Assembly: GCA_018287875.1 (NCBI GenBank)
Contig: JAGVVL010000018.1
Coordinates: 3,464,501 to 3,528,500 of the forward strand
DNA: 64,000 nt
Source of the DNA: Nigrospora sphaerica
Lineage: Eukaryota; Ascomycota; Sordariomycetes; Amphisphaeriales; Apiosporaceae
Direction: 5' to 3'
Shown: positions 11,967-28,231 of the stretch, piece after piece
Layout: each line of letters starts with the position of its first letter
How positions within the stretch are numbered: the first letter of the stretch is position 1
Made by a program: the position numbers and the translations under genes
The notes under the pieces: model-generated
Seen by the model: the letters and a program-made list of their open reading frames with translations, nothing else
Told to the model about the DNA's origin: nothing
Database searches by the model: none

Positions 11967-13655
11967 ATGGCGGGCCAGACCTCGTCCTTGTGGAACCTGC
12001 TGGGTGCCGAGGACAACCTCAGTGACCCGGTGCCGATATGGAACAAGCAGACGACCATGGTGGCCATGACGGTGTCCTTCATTGTGAGTTTTTCCTCGGC
12101 TCTCTCTCGCGGTGGAGGATGGTGGTGGTGGAGCCGCCGGAAAACCTGCGCGTGGGAGAACTCCTTGGCTGACCGTATCGAAACGCCTTTTCGTTCCAGT
12201 CCGTCTCCTGGATCTGCGTTCTGCTGCGGCTGTACGCACGTATCCGCGTCACGCACAACCTAGGGTGGGACGACGCCCTGGTCTTTGTTCTCCAGGTAAA
12301 CCACTGCAATCCCACGAGCCCGTCCCCCCATATCCGTGGACTTGGGGGCCAGAGGGGAGATGGCCAGGGGCAGAGGGATGGGCTAATACGTGTTGGGCGG
12401 ACGCAGCTTTTAGGCACGGTGGGGGCTGTGTGCATATGCCTCGGTACGTTGCATTCTCTGGGTGCCTTTCCCGGCGTAAGGAAAGGGTGAGCGCGCGGGC
12501 GGGAGAGAAAACGAGACTAACCCCCATCCCTCCCCAAAACAGCGTCGAAGACGGGGTTCGGACAGCACTTCCTGCTCATTGGCATGACCAAGGCCAAGGC
12601 GTGCATCCGGCTCTTCTACATCGCGAACGCGACGTACGCGGTGCAGACGGCGCTCATCAAGATCTCGATCCTGCTGCAGTACCTGCGGATGCTGCCGGGG
12701 ATCGCCGGGGACAAACCGGGCGGCAGCGGCGGGGGGCGCCTGCGTCGCTGGTGCCAAGGCCTCATCGCCGTCTCGGCCCTCTGGGGCGCCATCTACTCCG
12801 TGATGGCCTGGGCCCCGTGCGTGCCCGTCAGCGGCTACTGGAACTGGGACCTCATCCTCGCCGGCGAGGCCCGCTGCTGGGGCTTCGGCTCCCAGGACCC
12901 CATCGCCTTCGACGTCGCCTTCGCGAGCCACAACGCTAGCAACATGCTGCTTGGTGAGTTTTTGTGTTGCCCCTCCCCCCGTGTTTCAAAAAGAGCGAGT
13001 GTGCGAGGGAGGTTGAAGAGGACTCGAGGGGCGTGTCTGTGTGCATGGGGGGAACGGGTTGAGGGAACTGCGTGACGACGACGCTAATCTCAGAAACAAA
13101 CACAGACGCTCTCGTCTTGACGACTTCGATTCCATTACATTTCTTCCAGAAAACGGGCTCCCAGAGCAGAAAGGCGCTGTGTGGCCTCATCGTGCTTGGC
13201 AGTCTGTAAGTTTCTTTACCCTGCTCAACCCCCGAGAGACGGAGATGCTCCCTCCGGCTCCCGAGCCCCCCTTTCCCCCTATTCGTGCTAATAAAAGCCC
13301 CGTTCTCCCTCGCAGCGTCCTCTTCGTGGCCGTTTGGCGGTTCGCGAGCGTCGTGGAGCACCGGTCGGCAACGTACCCGACGTTCGACCCGACGTGGTAC
13401 GGGGCGAGCAGCATGCTGTTGGGCATGGTCGAGATCAACCTGGCGAGCATCTGCGCCTCCCTGCCCGTCTTCTGGCCCGTCTTCACGACCAAGCTCGACT
13501 CGATCCAGGTGACGCACGAGTTCGCCGTCACGCGCGAGGCCCGCCAGTCGTACCGCCGCGGCGACGCCATCCAGCTGCAGGACACCGAGGCCTACAAGTC
13601 GCACTTCCGGAGCACCCGGCCCAAGAACTACTTCAACGTCGGTGGCGATGCTTGA
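11967..13655 (+). CDS. Fungal rhodopsin-like (SAT4/PTH11-type) seven-helix membrane protein
   Basis: Six exons: 11967-12083, 12200-12295, 12407-12443, 12543-12953, 13106-13205 and 13316-13655; all junction phases agree; 366 aa. Family hallmarks are visible in order: helix 2 followed by LGWDDALVF, a GFGQH loop, a long helix with QTALIKISILLQYLR, the extracellular CWGF region, DALVLTTSIPLHFF, and the last helices (SATYPTFDPTWYG, EINLASICASLPVFWPVF). These are the conserved landmarks of the fungal 'rhodopsin domain' family, membrane proteins mostly of unknown ligand, some implicated in surface sensing. The C-terminal tail (about 50 residues after the last helix) is hydrophilic and cytosolic by inference. 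It lies 1.7 kb downstream of the PKS; many fungal secondary-metabolite loci carry such a gene, but membership here is unproven. Confidence 0.85.
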
Positions 13656-16701
<3,046 letters not shown>

Positions 16702-17183
16702 GGCGGAACACCCGAGAGAGCGGGACCAAGGGGCGAGGGGCCTCTTGGGGAGCCGTAGGCCGCCGTGTTGGTGACGAGGTGGGATAAGTGCCCGTATCGA
16801 CCCCGAGCCGGAGAGAGGGGGGCAATGTACCTTTTTTTTAATGCAGCGAGCCGACGTTATGAGATATGCAGACCCACGGAATAACTATCATTTACACACC
16901 GCGCGCATGTTGATGTCATAAGGTCGCAAGAGTATCATGTCGGTCTTTGGCTGTATTACGGTCGAGTACGTTTTCAGGATCACTCAAGACCCGCCAATCA
17001 TGCTGCCTGTACAGGTGCTGCTAGTTACGTGGCGTGCCATGTAACGTTGAGACCAAAACACCACCAGCCGGCACGAACAGGGGTCAGACTTTCTGAACCT
17101 TGTTTGGACGACGACCTTTTTGTGGTGGCTCCCGCATTCGCGTTGAGGCTATGGAGGAAGCGACTAAGCAATTTACTCCGGGT
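16702..17183. other. Intergenic region
   Basis: Downstream flank of the cutinase. I see no gene, repeat or strong signal; the only notable item is a short T-tract near 16831. Confidence 0.4.
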
Positions 17184-18240
17184 TTAAAAAAAATTATAGT
17201 CGGAGAGGAGAAAAGGAGAGAATCCAACCTGCGCTAGTAACCTAGCCCGTAATCGACCCGAACTCTTGCCCCCGAAACGGCTCGCCCCGATGGCCGCTCG
17301 GCCATGACGAAACACCGTCAAGGTCATTCTCGGATATCCCTCGTGACCCGCGTGGCCTGGAACCCAGCGTCTCGGGGCTCGAGCATCTGGCGCTAAAAGG
17401 TTTAGCCCCCCGTCTTTCACGTGGAAGACCAGCCTCACGTGCTTCAAATTCGGCAACCTCAGCTTTGGAAGCGGCTCGTCCGGCGACGTCTCTCCTGTCG
17501 GCGGCTCGCAATAGAACGCCATTCTCTTGAACAAGCGTTGTTGATTGCCAAAGTTGACACTCGGCGCGCCGATCAATGTCAAACAGCCATCCGTCTTTTT
17601 CATGTGGGCGACTTCGACCTACTCCCCGTTCCGGTTCCTACCGTCGTGGCCGTACATGATCTTGTTGTAGATGTCGGCGTCGGGACCCTCTGTCAAGTTT
17701 TCTATAGGCGCCTGCGAGCCGTCGACTCCCCCGCGCTGCATAACGGTGTGTTTCTCTCGCCCTGGTTCAATGTATCTCGAGGGATTCCAGTAACTCTGGA
17801 CATAAAGAGGGTCGATTCCGCCACCATGACTCTCCTGGCCGAACTCGTAGACTTTTTCCACCAGCCTCAATAGGTCCGTGTTTCGCGGAGTGAATTCGAT
17901 GCACAATGCTATCAGAGGGCCTACACGGTGGGCCAATTCCTTAAAAACGGGCAGGAGGGCCGCAACAGGCGGGAAACTGGTTTCATTGGCCCTCCGTGTC
18001 ATGTCGAAGACGTACCGCTTTTTGCAATCGAAGAAGCGTCCATACTCGCTCTCAATCTCTTTGGATACCCCTTGGAAGGGGCAAGGCTTCAAGGGGGCGC
18101 CGAGTTGTCCAAGAGATCTAGACGGGAAGACACTCGGTTTTGGAGGGTATAGTCCCCCTTTGTCGGAATGCGTGCATGAGACCTCTAAAACGGACCGGGC
18201 GAAGGGGGCCGGGAGGACTAAAGGACTGGATATTTAAGGA
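17184..18240 (-). pseudogene. Decayed fungal hypothetical gene, function unknown
   Basis: Two protein-like stretches lie head to tail on the minus strand in different frames. The upstream one (about 18240-17619) has no ATG before its coding-like part; it includes FPPVAALLPVFKELAHRVGPLIALCIEFTPRNTDLLRLVEKVYEFGQ and ends in a TAG at 17619. The downstream one (17603-17184) includes LPKLRLPNLKHVRLVFHV. Their composition resembles the C-terminal halves of large, poorly characterised fungal F-box/2EXR-like protein families, but I see no F-box. No convincing splice pair joins them, so a truncated, frameshifted relic is the simplest reading. An incorrectly spliced intact gene cannot be excluded. Confidence 0.35.
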
Positions 18241-18857
18241 GGACTGGGGACCCGAAAGAAGGAGAGGGGACCTAGGGATCACTAAACCATTTATTGAGCC
18301 CTATACTAAGGAATGAAGAGAAGCCCCCTTATTCTTCCGCATATCGACTCCTTTCCCTCTGACACAAGCAAAAGCTAGATGTTGGATTCCTTTTTACAGG
18401 AGCTGCGGGTAAGCTGTGGGAGAGTGCGTGGGTATCATTTGATCCTTGTTGAGGATGGAAGACAATAGTTTCATGCCTCGTGCTGTAGCATGGGATCAAT
18501 GGGCTGTGCTGTATCGCAGTCACATCTTCTACAATAAGCTACACCGTAATATAACGGTAGATTAGACCGATATGTAACGAAAAACCCTCCACCAACGTTG
18601 GATATGATAGCAGCAAACTTGAATCTTCATATTGTAGGGAAAAGGAAAGTGCCTGGCCAAGCCCGTGGTGCACTAGAGCGCTGCGTGCTGTCTGAATGAT
18701 ATGAGTCCTAGATCGCTACCCTTGATAGTCCAGCCCCTGTTGAAGGAACTCACTAAGTACTTGTCCTCTATCTTCCTATTTCTGTTGAAGGCATTTTCCT
18801 GTGTCTTCATCTTCCATCCCTCCCTCCTTGTTGGAGCAGCACCATGGCCCCTGTGCT
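18241..18857. other. Intergenic region
   Basis: AT-richer than its neighbours. I see no supported gene. It includes the 3' flank of the polyglutamine AAA ATPase, which reads from the other side on the minus strand. Confidence 0.4.
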
Positions 18858-20725
<1,868 letters not shown>

Positions 20726-20815
20726 TCAGCAAGATGCGAAACGGGAGAGTAGGTTCCTACGCCTAGCAGCCGTTTACACGACAGAAGCGGCTGACAATTT
20801 CTTTTCGCAGGAGAC

Positions 20816-21724
20816 ATGGCGCGTCTGCGAGCGGATATAGAGATGGTCCGCTTTCGGTCTCCGTCCCCGGTGTTCAGCATCTGGCCGCCGCCCGTGTCAC
20901 CACCTCCAGCCTGGGTGCCCATTCCAGTTCTTCCGCCGCCGATGACCCAAGCGCAACTCGAAATGATGGTGGGAATGTCCACAACGGACCAAGAAGACAT
21001 GGAGTTCATCCGGGACAAAAAGTCCGAATTCCCTGACCACCAACGTGCCCAAGCAGAACAGATCATCCAGCAGCACCTGTTCCGGGATTGGATTGTACCC
21101 GCCGACTCGTCCAGCCTGCTCGTGCAATGGGGGACGTCGTCGCCCCGGACCTACGCCGACCTCACGCCCTTATCCGTCTTCTGCACCGAGATGGTGCGCG
21201 CGTTGGGGGCCAACGACCGCTTCTTGTCCATACAGTGGTTCTGCGGCTGCCACCTACGGCACGACGCGGACGGGGGCATGGGACCCGCCATGGCACGAAG
21301 CCTGATTGCGCAGCTGCTCCGGGGCCGGCCCGGGGGCTTCGACATGCACGCGCTGACGCAGACGTTCGCGCTGCCGTCCCGGCTGGCGTCGCGCGACGAC
21401 GTCGCCGGGCTGACGGGGCTCCTCGTGGGGCTGGTGCGGGCGCTGCCGGCGGGCGCGACGCTGTTCTGCCTCGTCGACGGCGTCGTCCTCTGCGAGAGGC
21501 GCGAGCACCAGGACGCCCTGCCCGTGCTGGCGGCCCTGCTCGCCCTCGCGGCCGACCCCACCCTCCCGGCCACCGTCAAAGTCCTCTTCGCCAGCGCCCC
21601 GGGCCCCGTCATCGTGCGCGAGACCTTCGAGGAGGACGGCCTCATCCTCAACGTCGAGACCCTGCCGCGCCTCGAGACGGTGCCGAGCGACGAGCGGTTC
21701 GTGAGGCAGCTGGGGCCGGACTGA
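20816..21724 (+). CDS. Fungal-specific conserved hypothetical protein
   Basis: Single open frame, 302 aa, starting at the first ATG and ending in TGA. The N-terminal 45 residues are Pro-rich (PSPVFSIWPPPVSPPPAW). The rest resembles a widespread uncharacterised fungal family: a DWIVPADSSSLLVQWG segment, then PLSVFCTEMVRALGANDRFLSIQWFCGCH, MARSLIAQLLRG, and GATLFCLVDGVVLCER followed by VKVLFASAPGPVI. The alternating hydrophobic strands suggest a P-loop/STAND-like alpha-beta core without a visible Walker A, so I assign no activity. The coding strand is very GC-rich at third positions, supporting a real gene. The start is about 90 bp from the truncated end of the minus-strand ATPase, so the true N-terminus may lie in an upstream exon. 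Confidence 0.6.
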   Translation: MARLRADIEMVRFRSPSPVFSIWPPPVSPPPAWVPIPVLPPPMTQAQLEMMVGMSTTDQEDMEFIRDKKSEFPDHQRAQAEQIIQQHLFRDWIVPADSSSLLVQWGTSSPRTYADLTPLSVFCTEMVRALGANDRFLSIQWFCGCHLRHDADGGMGPAMARSLIAQLLRGRPGGFDMHALTQTFALPSRLASRDDVAGLTGLLVGLVRALPAGATLFCLVDGVVLCERREHQDALPVLAALLALAADPTLPATVKVLFASAPGPVIVRETFEEDGLILNVETLPRLETVPSDERFVRQLGPD

Positions 21725-22766
21725 GGGGACTGAGGGGCTACGTTCGTCGTTGCCATGTGTTTCCAGTCGTTGGATTGGTCGATAGGTGGAGCCTCACCGC
21801 TGATATTACGAAAGGAAAAGGTCAGCAGTTCGTTCGTTGATAAGCTTCGTTCATGAGGCTCAACAAATAACGCAACGGAGCGGATGGTGACGACTGGGAT
21901 TTGAGTCACACAAGTGACGCCATTGGAAATTCCTGACTATCTGTAACGCCAGGTGCTACAAAAAACTACTCGAGGACAGCCCACGTTACCGGAGGTAAAG
22001 AAACGGATATTGTGAGACTGCGAGTCTGCGACAGATCACTACGGCAGCTTATCACGAAGCCATCTTGCGTGAATGGTTATGCCAATGTCACTAACATGTT
22101 GGTTGTTGGTCGTGTGCTTGTTGGTAGCAGCAGCCGAAAAGGAGGCCGGCAGATACCCACAAGCCAACCGATCTCGGCTGTTGAGACAACCGCGTGGTCA
22201 TCCGGACAAGGAATTTCGCGCGCGCCTGTGTTGTTATACCAGTACGAAATGGACGCGAGCGCGCCCAAAATGTTGGCCGCGGAATGTATGATGGCGAAAG
22301 CAGCCGAAAAGGGGGTCGGCTGGCCCCTAACAAGCGAACTGACATTGGCTACCAAAACAAATACACACCGTTGGCGCATAGAGATCACGGTCATATAGAC
22401 TAAAAGAGAATTTTCGAGCTACTGCCTACTAGTTGCCTTTGTCCATCTGTTATAGGGTTGGTGACACTAACTGGTCAGTTGTACACTGGTCTTTTCCCCA
22501 TTTTCAACACCGAGCTGGGCTCCAGAAAAGATTGAATTAGCCACCGACCCCCTCGCAATTGCCAGCATCTATCATTCACATTACTGGTGAAAAGTTCATG
22601 TGAAACCTGCAAACACCATCAACACACCCGCCGGCGTTTTCATAAGTGAGCCAGCCCGAGTTTCCACACCAGAAAGCCCCTTAACCCTCAAGGTCCAACG
22701 TCGTCAACCGACCCCAACTACGCCAGGACAACCCAACTTCCCGCTTCAGCAACACTGCAGCCAATC
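21725..22766. other. Intergenic region with one doubtful small open frame
   Basis: A minus-strand frame at 22077-22394 (105 aa) contains PFSAAFAIIHSAANILGALASISYWY, which could be a membrane segment, but the remainder is unlike any family I know and no splice partner is visible. The rest shows no supported gene. Confidence 0.3.
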
Positions 22767-23063
22767 ATGTGCCGCAAGGAAAACTTTGTGTTCGACTGCA
22801 ACGGCAACAATTGCAACAAGCAGGGCTGGGAGGAGATCTCAACGAAAACCAAATGCCGTGAAGCCCTTCGAAAAGGCCTAGAGTTCGGAAAATGTACAAA
22901 AGGCATTAAAGATATTGGGGACGTTCGTTTCATTGGTTATTGCCCAGAGTGCAAAGCAAAGGAGGCACAAAGTCTGGGAATAGTCTCGATGGATGTTGAG
23001 AACAGAGACACAACGTGGGATCGACTTACCCAAGAGGACGGAAACTACACGTGGCGTAAGTGA
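22767..23063 (+). CDS. Small Cys-rich fungal hypothetical protein
   Basis: 98 aa starting MCRKENFVFDCNG. Seven cysteines are spread as C2, C11, C16, C30, C43 and a terminal C-P-E-C pair (YCPECKAKEAQ), a pattern seen in a common class of short fungal proteins that begin MC(R/K) and end in a CPxC knuckle, probably metal-binding. There is no signal peptide, so it should be intracellular. The stop follows directly after a possible donor (GTAAGTGA), so a longer spliced form may exist. Function is unknown. Confidence 0.45.
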   Translation: MCRKENFVFDCNGNNCNKQGWEEISTKTKCREALRKGLEFGKCTKGIKDIGDVRFIGYCPECKAKEAQSLGIVSMDVENRDTTWDRLTQEDGNYTWRK

Positions 23064-25680
23064 CTTTGGGTGCTGCTCGCGCCTTATGGGCAAAGAAGTG
23101 GACAAGGCCCCATAGATGGAAGCAATTTGGTTAGCCTCTGGTGGTGAAGATACCTTTCTCGGATGGGCAAAGACGAAAACTGCACGGAATGCGTCCTCAG
23201 CAACGATAAAAATCAAGCGGTAAATTGATACTTTCTTGGTCTTCGAAGCCCTTAGTATTTGTGCCTCCAGATTTCTCGGTTAGATTGTCTGTGGTTGCCG
23301 TTTCACTGGCTGCGGTTTAACTGATATGATCCACTCCACGGGCTACGACGGCGGTCGCTAAGTGAACGAGCAGGGCGATGAAGACGATGTTATTAAAGTC
23401 GGCCGCGACTCTAAAGATGACCACTTCCATGGATATTTTATAAATAGTTAAAGGGCGAGGAGATTCCGTACGTAGGCGTGCTTTCACTGCATGGAGATTT
23501 GTTGGGCTGTTTTGACTGACAGGATGATGGTGCTTGTGCCAAATTCACGGGCCCTCCACCGAGACACTCCCCTTCTCGAGATGGTTGCGGTACCCAAGTA
23601 TCTGTAGGTACGTACCGGAAACATCTGTTCGGGGGACGGGGAGTTGGAAACACTGATACCCGTAGATCACGTGTCCAAGTGATAAAACCAACGAGAAGAG
23701 TGGCTCATAATCTGAGGCATTTGCCTAGTAGAAGATTGCGAAATATCAACGCGCCGCGACTTGCGTTCCCGCCCCGCAGAGTTTCATCAACATCCTCATC
23801 CGCCGGCTAGTACGCGGCAGAGATCAGATTCAGGTTGTGGCCATTGTTGCATCCGTCTCTGTGGTCAAACTCAAAGTAGCCATGGACGCGGAAGTTCAGA
23901 GGACCACTGGTCTCTTCCAGGTACAGCATATAAGAGAGGGTGAGCACGATGAGGCCTGCGTATTTCATGAGCTCCGTCCACCGTGGCCATGAACCAGGCC
24001 AGAAACTCCACAGCCCACATATTGGAGGTTGAAATGGCTGGGTGGGAGGGCAAGAGGCGGTACTGGTATTTACCTGAGGCAATGGTCGGAAAAAGGCGGA
24101 GCTAGTGCCGTTGCCTGAGGTCTGGCTGACTGGTCTCCGAAATTTCTGGGTGGAGTTGAGACCTGCAAGAGAAGGTCAGTATCCATTAAATAAGTGCTGC
24201 ATGCGGGCAACCAGTGCGTCAAGTTGTATGCAAAGCTAGAGAGTACCGATGCTGGCCCCATCAACGGGAAATGGTATCAAGAAAAGTAACTCCTTAATTT
24301 CAAGAGAACTTTCAAGCAGGTCGGGGGACTGCATCACATGACACCATCTGCCTATCTTCTCTGCTTACTCACCTTTACCACTAATCAGGCACCGTCTTCT
24401 GTGAGAATGCTGCCGGGAAGAAAGGTTGATGTAAGAGATGTGCAGGCAGTAGCCGGTGGTTTGGGGTTTTGATGCCCGTAATGTGAAAATTGGTTGTGGT
24501 AAAGGTGCGAAAGAAGCTGGGTACAAAGGTAGAAGAGTGAGGATCAAGGAGTTGGAGGTTGACTCTGGTGGTAATCCAGTCTTATTTGTACTTTTGGACC
24601 GTAGGTGCGTGTTGTTCTAGACGAGCTGGTCCTCATGAGAGTCACTGGGGATCTACAAGGTCGGAAGAGTAACAGTGATTCGCCAGAGCGAGGGGCTATG
24701 CGTAAACCACGAGTTATCACGAGTTGGACTTCTACTGCCCAAGCGAATAGTGTCCATGCAAGTAAGTATGATACGTTGCGACCACAAAAACACCTCGGCC
24801 ACAAGACTCCAAGCTCATCCGTCCCCCTGAATATCATTCGCCTATTCTCTATATCACCAAAAGATTTGAACAGCCGAATTTTACCTCGATTACTCGACCA
24901 AGACTTTTAGGCGACGAGAGGGGTGCACCGTATACGCGCCAGTCAAGCCGGCCAATCCGAGAAACGGCAACTGTATCCTCAAGTGCCTACTATAGCATGT
25001 GAGGCCCCTTACACAGCCATACAAAACTGGTTTTCCGGTCGTTACTTGAAAGTCGCCCATCAAAAATCCCATAAAATATTCATACCCTCGTCCGAAGTGC
25101 TTACTTCGATTGCCTGTTGGCAAAGGACCAACAACCATCCTGGTAGGCTCGAGACGGCAAACGAAGTAAGAAAGACGCAAGCGTTGCGACAAGCGGGCAC
25201 GAAAGACATGCGCTGGGGCAGACAAGACAGCGCTCTTAGAGCTCCGGGAAAAGACGATCGTAGCGGGCGGGTAGGGGATGGGGAAGAATCTAGCGATGGG
25301 AGGCACGGCTAGAACCTAGATTTAGGTACCAAGATCTTGGTGGAGTAAATCTCTGGCCGATATCACGTCTTCACATGATGATATTTCGATGACGCTGGAG
25401 AAATGGGTGTGACATCGAAGTCGAATTTGTGGATCAGTCTCAGTAGTTGCTGGCGAACGTTGATAGTTCAAAGCATGGCCAAAGGCGCGAATCCTGATGC
25501 TATTGTGACCGGAAGCCACAGAACGATGACCCAACAAGAGAGCACATATTCGAGCTGTCGACGGGAATTGCGAAACAAAAAGGTATCTTGCGAACGAATG
25601 AAAGTCCCCAGCCGAGGCCCCGCGGCGTCCACCACCGCCGGGACCGCGGTTCCTTCCTCCCCGTCTCTCCCTTCCAGCTG
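23064..25680. other. Long AT-richer intergenic region, no supported gene
   Basis: About 2.6 kb with only scattered short frames. One minus-strand frame at 23807-23968 would give a 53-aa peptide with a hydrophobic start (MKYAGLIVLTLSYMLYLEE), a possible small secreted protein, but nothing supports it further. Frames at 24890-25306 (minus) and others look random. Confidence 0.35.
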
Positions 25681-26937
25681 CTACGCCTCCTTGGCCCACT
25701 GCTTGCCGCTCCACAGGTTCGCCGTGGTCCAGAGCCAGTAGTCGCGGCCTTTGACGAGCCAGACCATGACACTGGGCAGGGCGTAGCCGGCGGCGGCGCC
25801 GACGCCGCGGCCCTTGCCGATGGGCACTATCTGCCCCTCGCGGGTGTCCTCCTTGAAGAGACGGTCCTTGGCGGGCGCGGCGGCGGCGCCGGTCCCGCCA
25901 GCGTCGAGCAGCACGTCGCGCTTGAGGTTGGCGGCGAGCACGGGGACTTGGGCGAGCAGGAGGTGGACGGAGGGACGGGCGGCGGCGGCGGCATCGCCGA
26001 GGGCGTAGATGCGCGGGCCGGCGGCGTCGACGCGCAGAGTCGCCGGGTTGGCGGCGACGCGGCCCTCGGGCGTCCGCAGCTCGGGCGCGACAAAGCTCGT
26101 GTTGTAGCGCATACCGACGGCGGGGATGTAGACATCGGCCTCGAGTGTCCGCCCGTCTTCGAGCGTCACCGTCGTCTTGGTCGCCACGGCCGCCTCCGTG
26201 CCCGAGCCTTCGGGCGCGACGCTGCTGACCCTGGCCCCCTTGAGCACCGTGACGCCCACTTTGGCCAGCATGGCCTCGGCTTTTTCAGCAAGGCCGAGTC
26301 GGAGAATCGGCAAAACCCGCGAGCCCGACGTCACCACGGTGATTTGCACTTTCGGCTTCGCCAACGCCGAGCTGAAGGCACCTGCGCGTCCGTTGAGGTA
26401 CTCGCCAAGTTCGCCCGCTACCTCGATGCCCGTGGGCCCGCCGCCTGCCACTACGATTCTTCGGGCGGAGGGGAGCGCATGGCGAAAGGCGGCCCAGCTG
26501 GTCCGGAGCGTCTCCTCGTCCTTGTTGAAACTGAACAGCGGCGAGGGCGTCGAACCACCAGTGGCAATGACCAAGGCGTAAAAGGGGAGCTGCTCGACGC
26601 GGCCGCGCGTCGTGCTGTAGGAAACTGTGCGGTGCTTGTGGTCCAGCTCCACGGCTGCGCCCTTGATAAAGCGGTAGCGACCTTTGGGGTACTGGGCGAA
26701 TTGGGCCGGGACGCTGACAAAGAAACGGGACTGGTCGAACATGTTGTCGGCAATCAAGGCCCGCGGAGTGCCGGGGCGGTTCATGGCCTGTGCCGAGGTG
26801 CTGATCATGATGACCTGGTAGTCGTCAGGGTTCGGCAAATGCGGAAAGGTGTGCTTGAGAATGCTGTGGGCGGCCGAAACTCCTCCGTAAGAGCCGCCCA
26901 AGACGATAATATTCTTTCTCGCGTGGGTGGCGTCCAT
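25681..26937 (-). CDS. AIF/AMID-like FAD-dependent NAD(P)H oxidoreductase
   Basis: Single exon; 418 aa from the ATG at 26937 (MDATHARKNIIVLGGSYGG). Upstream in-frame ATGs at 26982 and 27060 would add 15 or 41 residues; I prefer 26937 because the Rossmann strand follows at once, as in the family. FAD-binding GGSYGG is at residues 14-19, ATGGSTPSP follows, the NAD(P)H-binding fold has GGGPTGIEVAGELGEY, and the second FAD motif is YALGDAAA. The C-terminal LPSVMVWLVKGRDYWLW segment is typical of fungal AMID-type proteins and may contact membranes. The reaction is NAD(P)H oxidation to a quinone or similar acceptor; the physiological role (respiratory bypass, cell death) is unknown here. Confidence 0.88.
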   Translation of the reverse strand: MDATHARKNIIVLGGSYGGVSAAHSILKHTFPHLPNPDDYQVIMISTSAQAMNRPGTPRALIADNMFDQSRFFVSVPAQFAQYPKGRYRFIKGAAVELDHKHRTVSYSTTRGRVEQLPFYALVIATGGSTPSPLFSFNKDEETLRTSWAAFRHALPSARRIVVAGGGPTGIEVAGELGEYLNGRAGAFSSALAKPKVQITVVTSGSRVLPILRLGLAEKAEAMLAKVGVTVLKGARVSSVAPEGSGTEAAVATKTTVTLEDGRTLEADVYIPAVGMRYNTSFVAPELRTPEGRVAANPATLRVDAAGPRIYALGDAAAAARPSVHLLLAQVPVLAANLKRDVLLDAGGTGAAAAPAKDRLFKEDTREGQIVPIGKGRGVGAAAGYALPSVMVWLVKGRDYWLWTTANLWSGKQWAKEA

Positions 26938-28231
26938 GGCTGGCGCGAGACTGCTGTAGGATACTGCCGACAAGATGGGCATGGCGGGCGCATCGAGGGG
27001 GACGACGTTCCTATGGGTGCTTATATGGCAGGCTCGAGTGCGGGCCCCGGTGAGAATCAAACCCCGTGGTGCGAGCTTCCATTCCGTCCGGGCCGGGAAT
27101 CAGACATCGTGGGAGGAGCTGCTGCCGTAAGCTTCAAGTAGGCCTGGAAAAGTGCATTGCATGACACTGACGTGGTAAGAAACAGACAGTCATGACGGCG
27201 CAGGAAGCGTTTTCAGCTCCGTCGCATTAGCGTCGACGCCCTTATTAGCGGTGCCGGCAAAGAAACGCAGCAAAAGAAAACAAACGGCCATGGATGGCTT
27301 GACGATTGATTGACAAGCCAATAGTAGACGCACCCTGGCTGCCCCGGATCCAGCGCCAGGAGCATGCGGCTGGTGATGCGACGCCGTGCTCGGACAGACA
27401 CCGCTTATCAAAGCCCAGCAGTTCTTGGAGGCGCTGCACCGGCGTTGTTCTCGATGCTCATCGCCCAGTCTCTTGGGCCAACTCGAAACCCGCTACTGGC
27501 TAGCCTATAGGAGAGGTAGTATTCCCCGGGTTTCCCTCCGCGGCGGTTTTGTTGGTTGGCTGGCGGTGTAGCAAAACAAGTGACTCAACTAAAAGGGTAT
27601 TTTTACTCAGCACACCAAGAACAACACCCTTTTAGTTGAGTCACTTCTTCTGCTACCCCCTGGCTGGCTGGCCTCGGGCTACGGCGGATTGATGCACTAG
27701 ACAGGTCTTGATAGGGCTGCTCGGCCTGGTGGAAGACCGAGATGCGAGGATTTGAGCTGGCCACACTAGACCTGCAAGATAAGAGGGGCTAGAGCTATGC
27801 GCAAATAAGACAGCAACACGCCTTGGACCGCGTGATGACGCCTTCGGGGGCCTCGGTACTTGGAAGTTGGTTGGTATGGGATGATAGATTGGAAATCCAG
27901 AGGGTCCTGCTTGCAAATCGGCATGCATGTACAAGCCACGGCGAGTCCATCCCCGCTAACGAAAGCACAATGCAGGCAGGCCCTGACCCCACCTTTTGCA
28001 CCTGCCAAACGAAACGGGCACTAAATGTCTTGGCTTCAGCAGGTGTAACCATTGTCCCGATTGGTTGCCGGTCCAGTTGCCGCAGCGCCTTGGAAGCTCT
28101 GGAAGGCGCGGGTCCTGCCAGAGCCCACCGCCAAAACTTTGTGCGGCCGCTGTGAGAACCGACAGCGTCACCACCATCACCATCAGCACCTTCACCACCC
28201 CCGACCGTCGCTTGCCACCGCATGCCCGATC
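26938..28231. other. Intergenic region containing an inverted-repeat element
   Basis: No supported gene. It holds the hairpin described at 27568-27656 and the shared upstream regions of the flavoprotein and the release factor, which are divergent. Confidence 0.45.
27568..27656. repeat. 89-bp inverted repeat (hairpin or miniature inverted-repeat element)
   Basis: Two 31-bp arms (27568-27598 and 27626-27656) flank a 27-bp loop. The inner 21 bp of each arm match perfectly (AAGTGACTCAACTAAAAGGG and one more base); the outer 10 bp begin GTAGCA with two mismatches. A related single arm lies at 33294-33322, so the sequence is repeated in the genome. This fits a tiny MITE or transposon remnant. Confidence 0.7.

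Noticed and set aside
25588..27141. 517-aa plus-strand frame across the flavoprotein gene.
   Set aside because: It mirrors the minus-strand oxidoreductase, which alone has domain motifs; the plus frame is Gly/Arg-rich without features.
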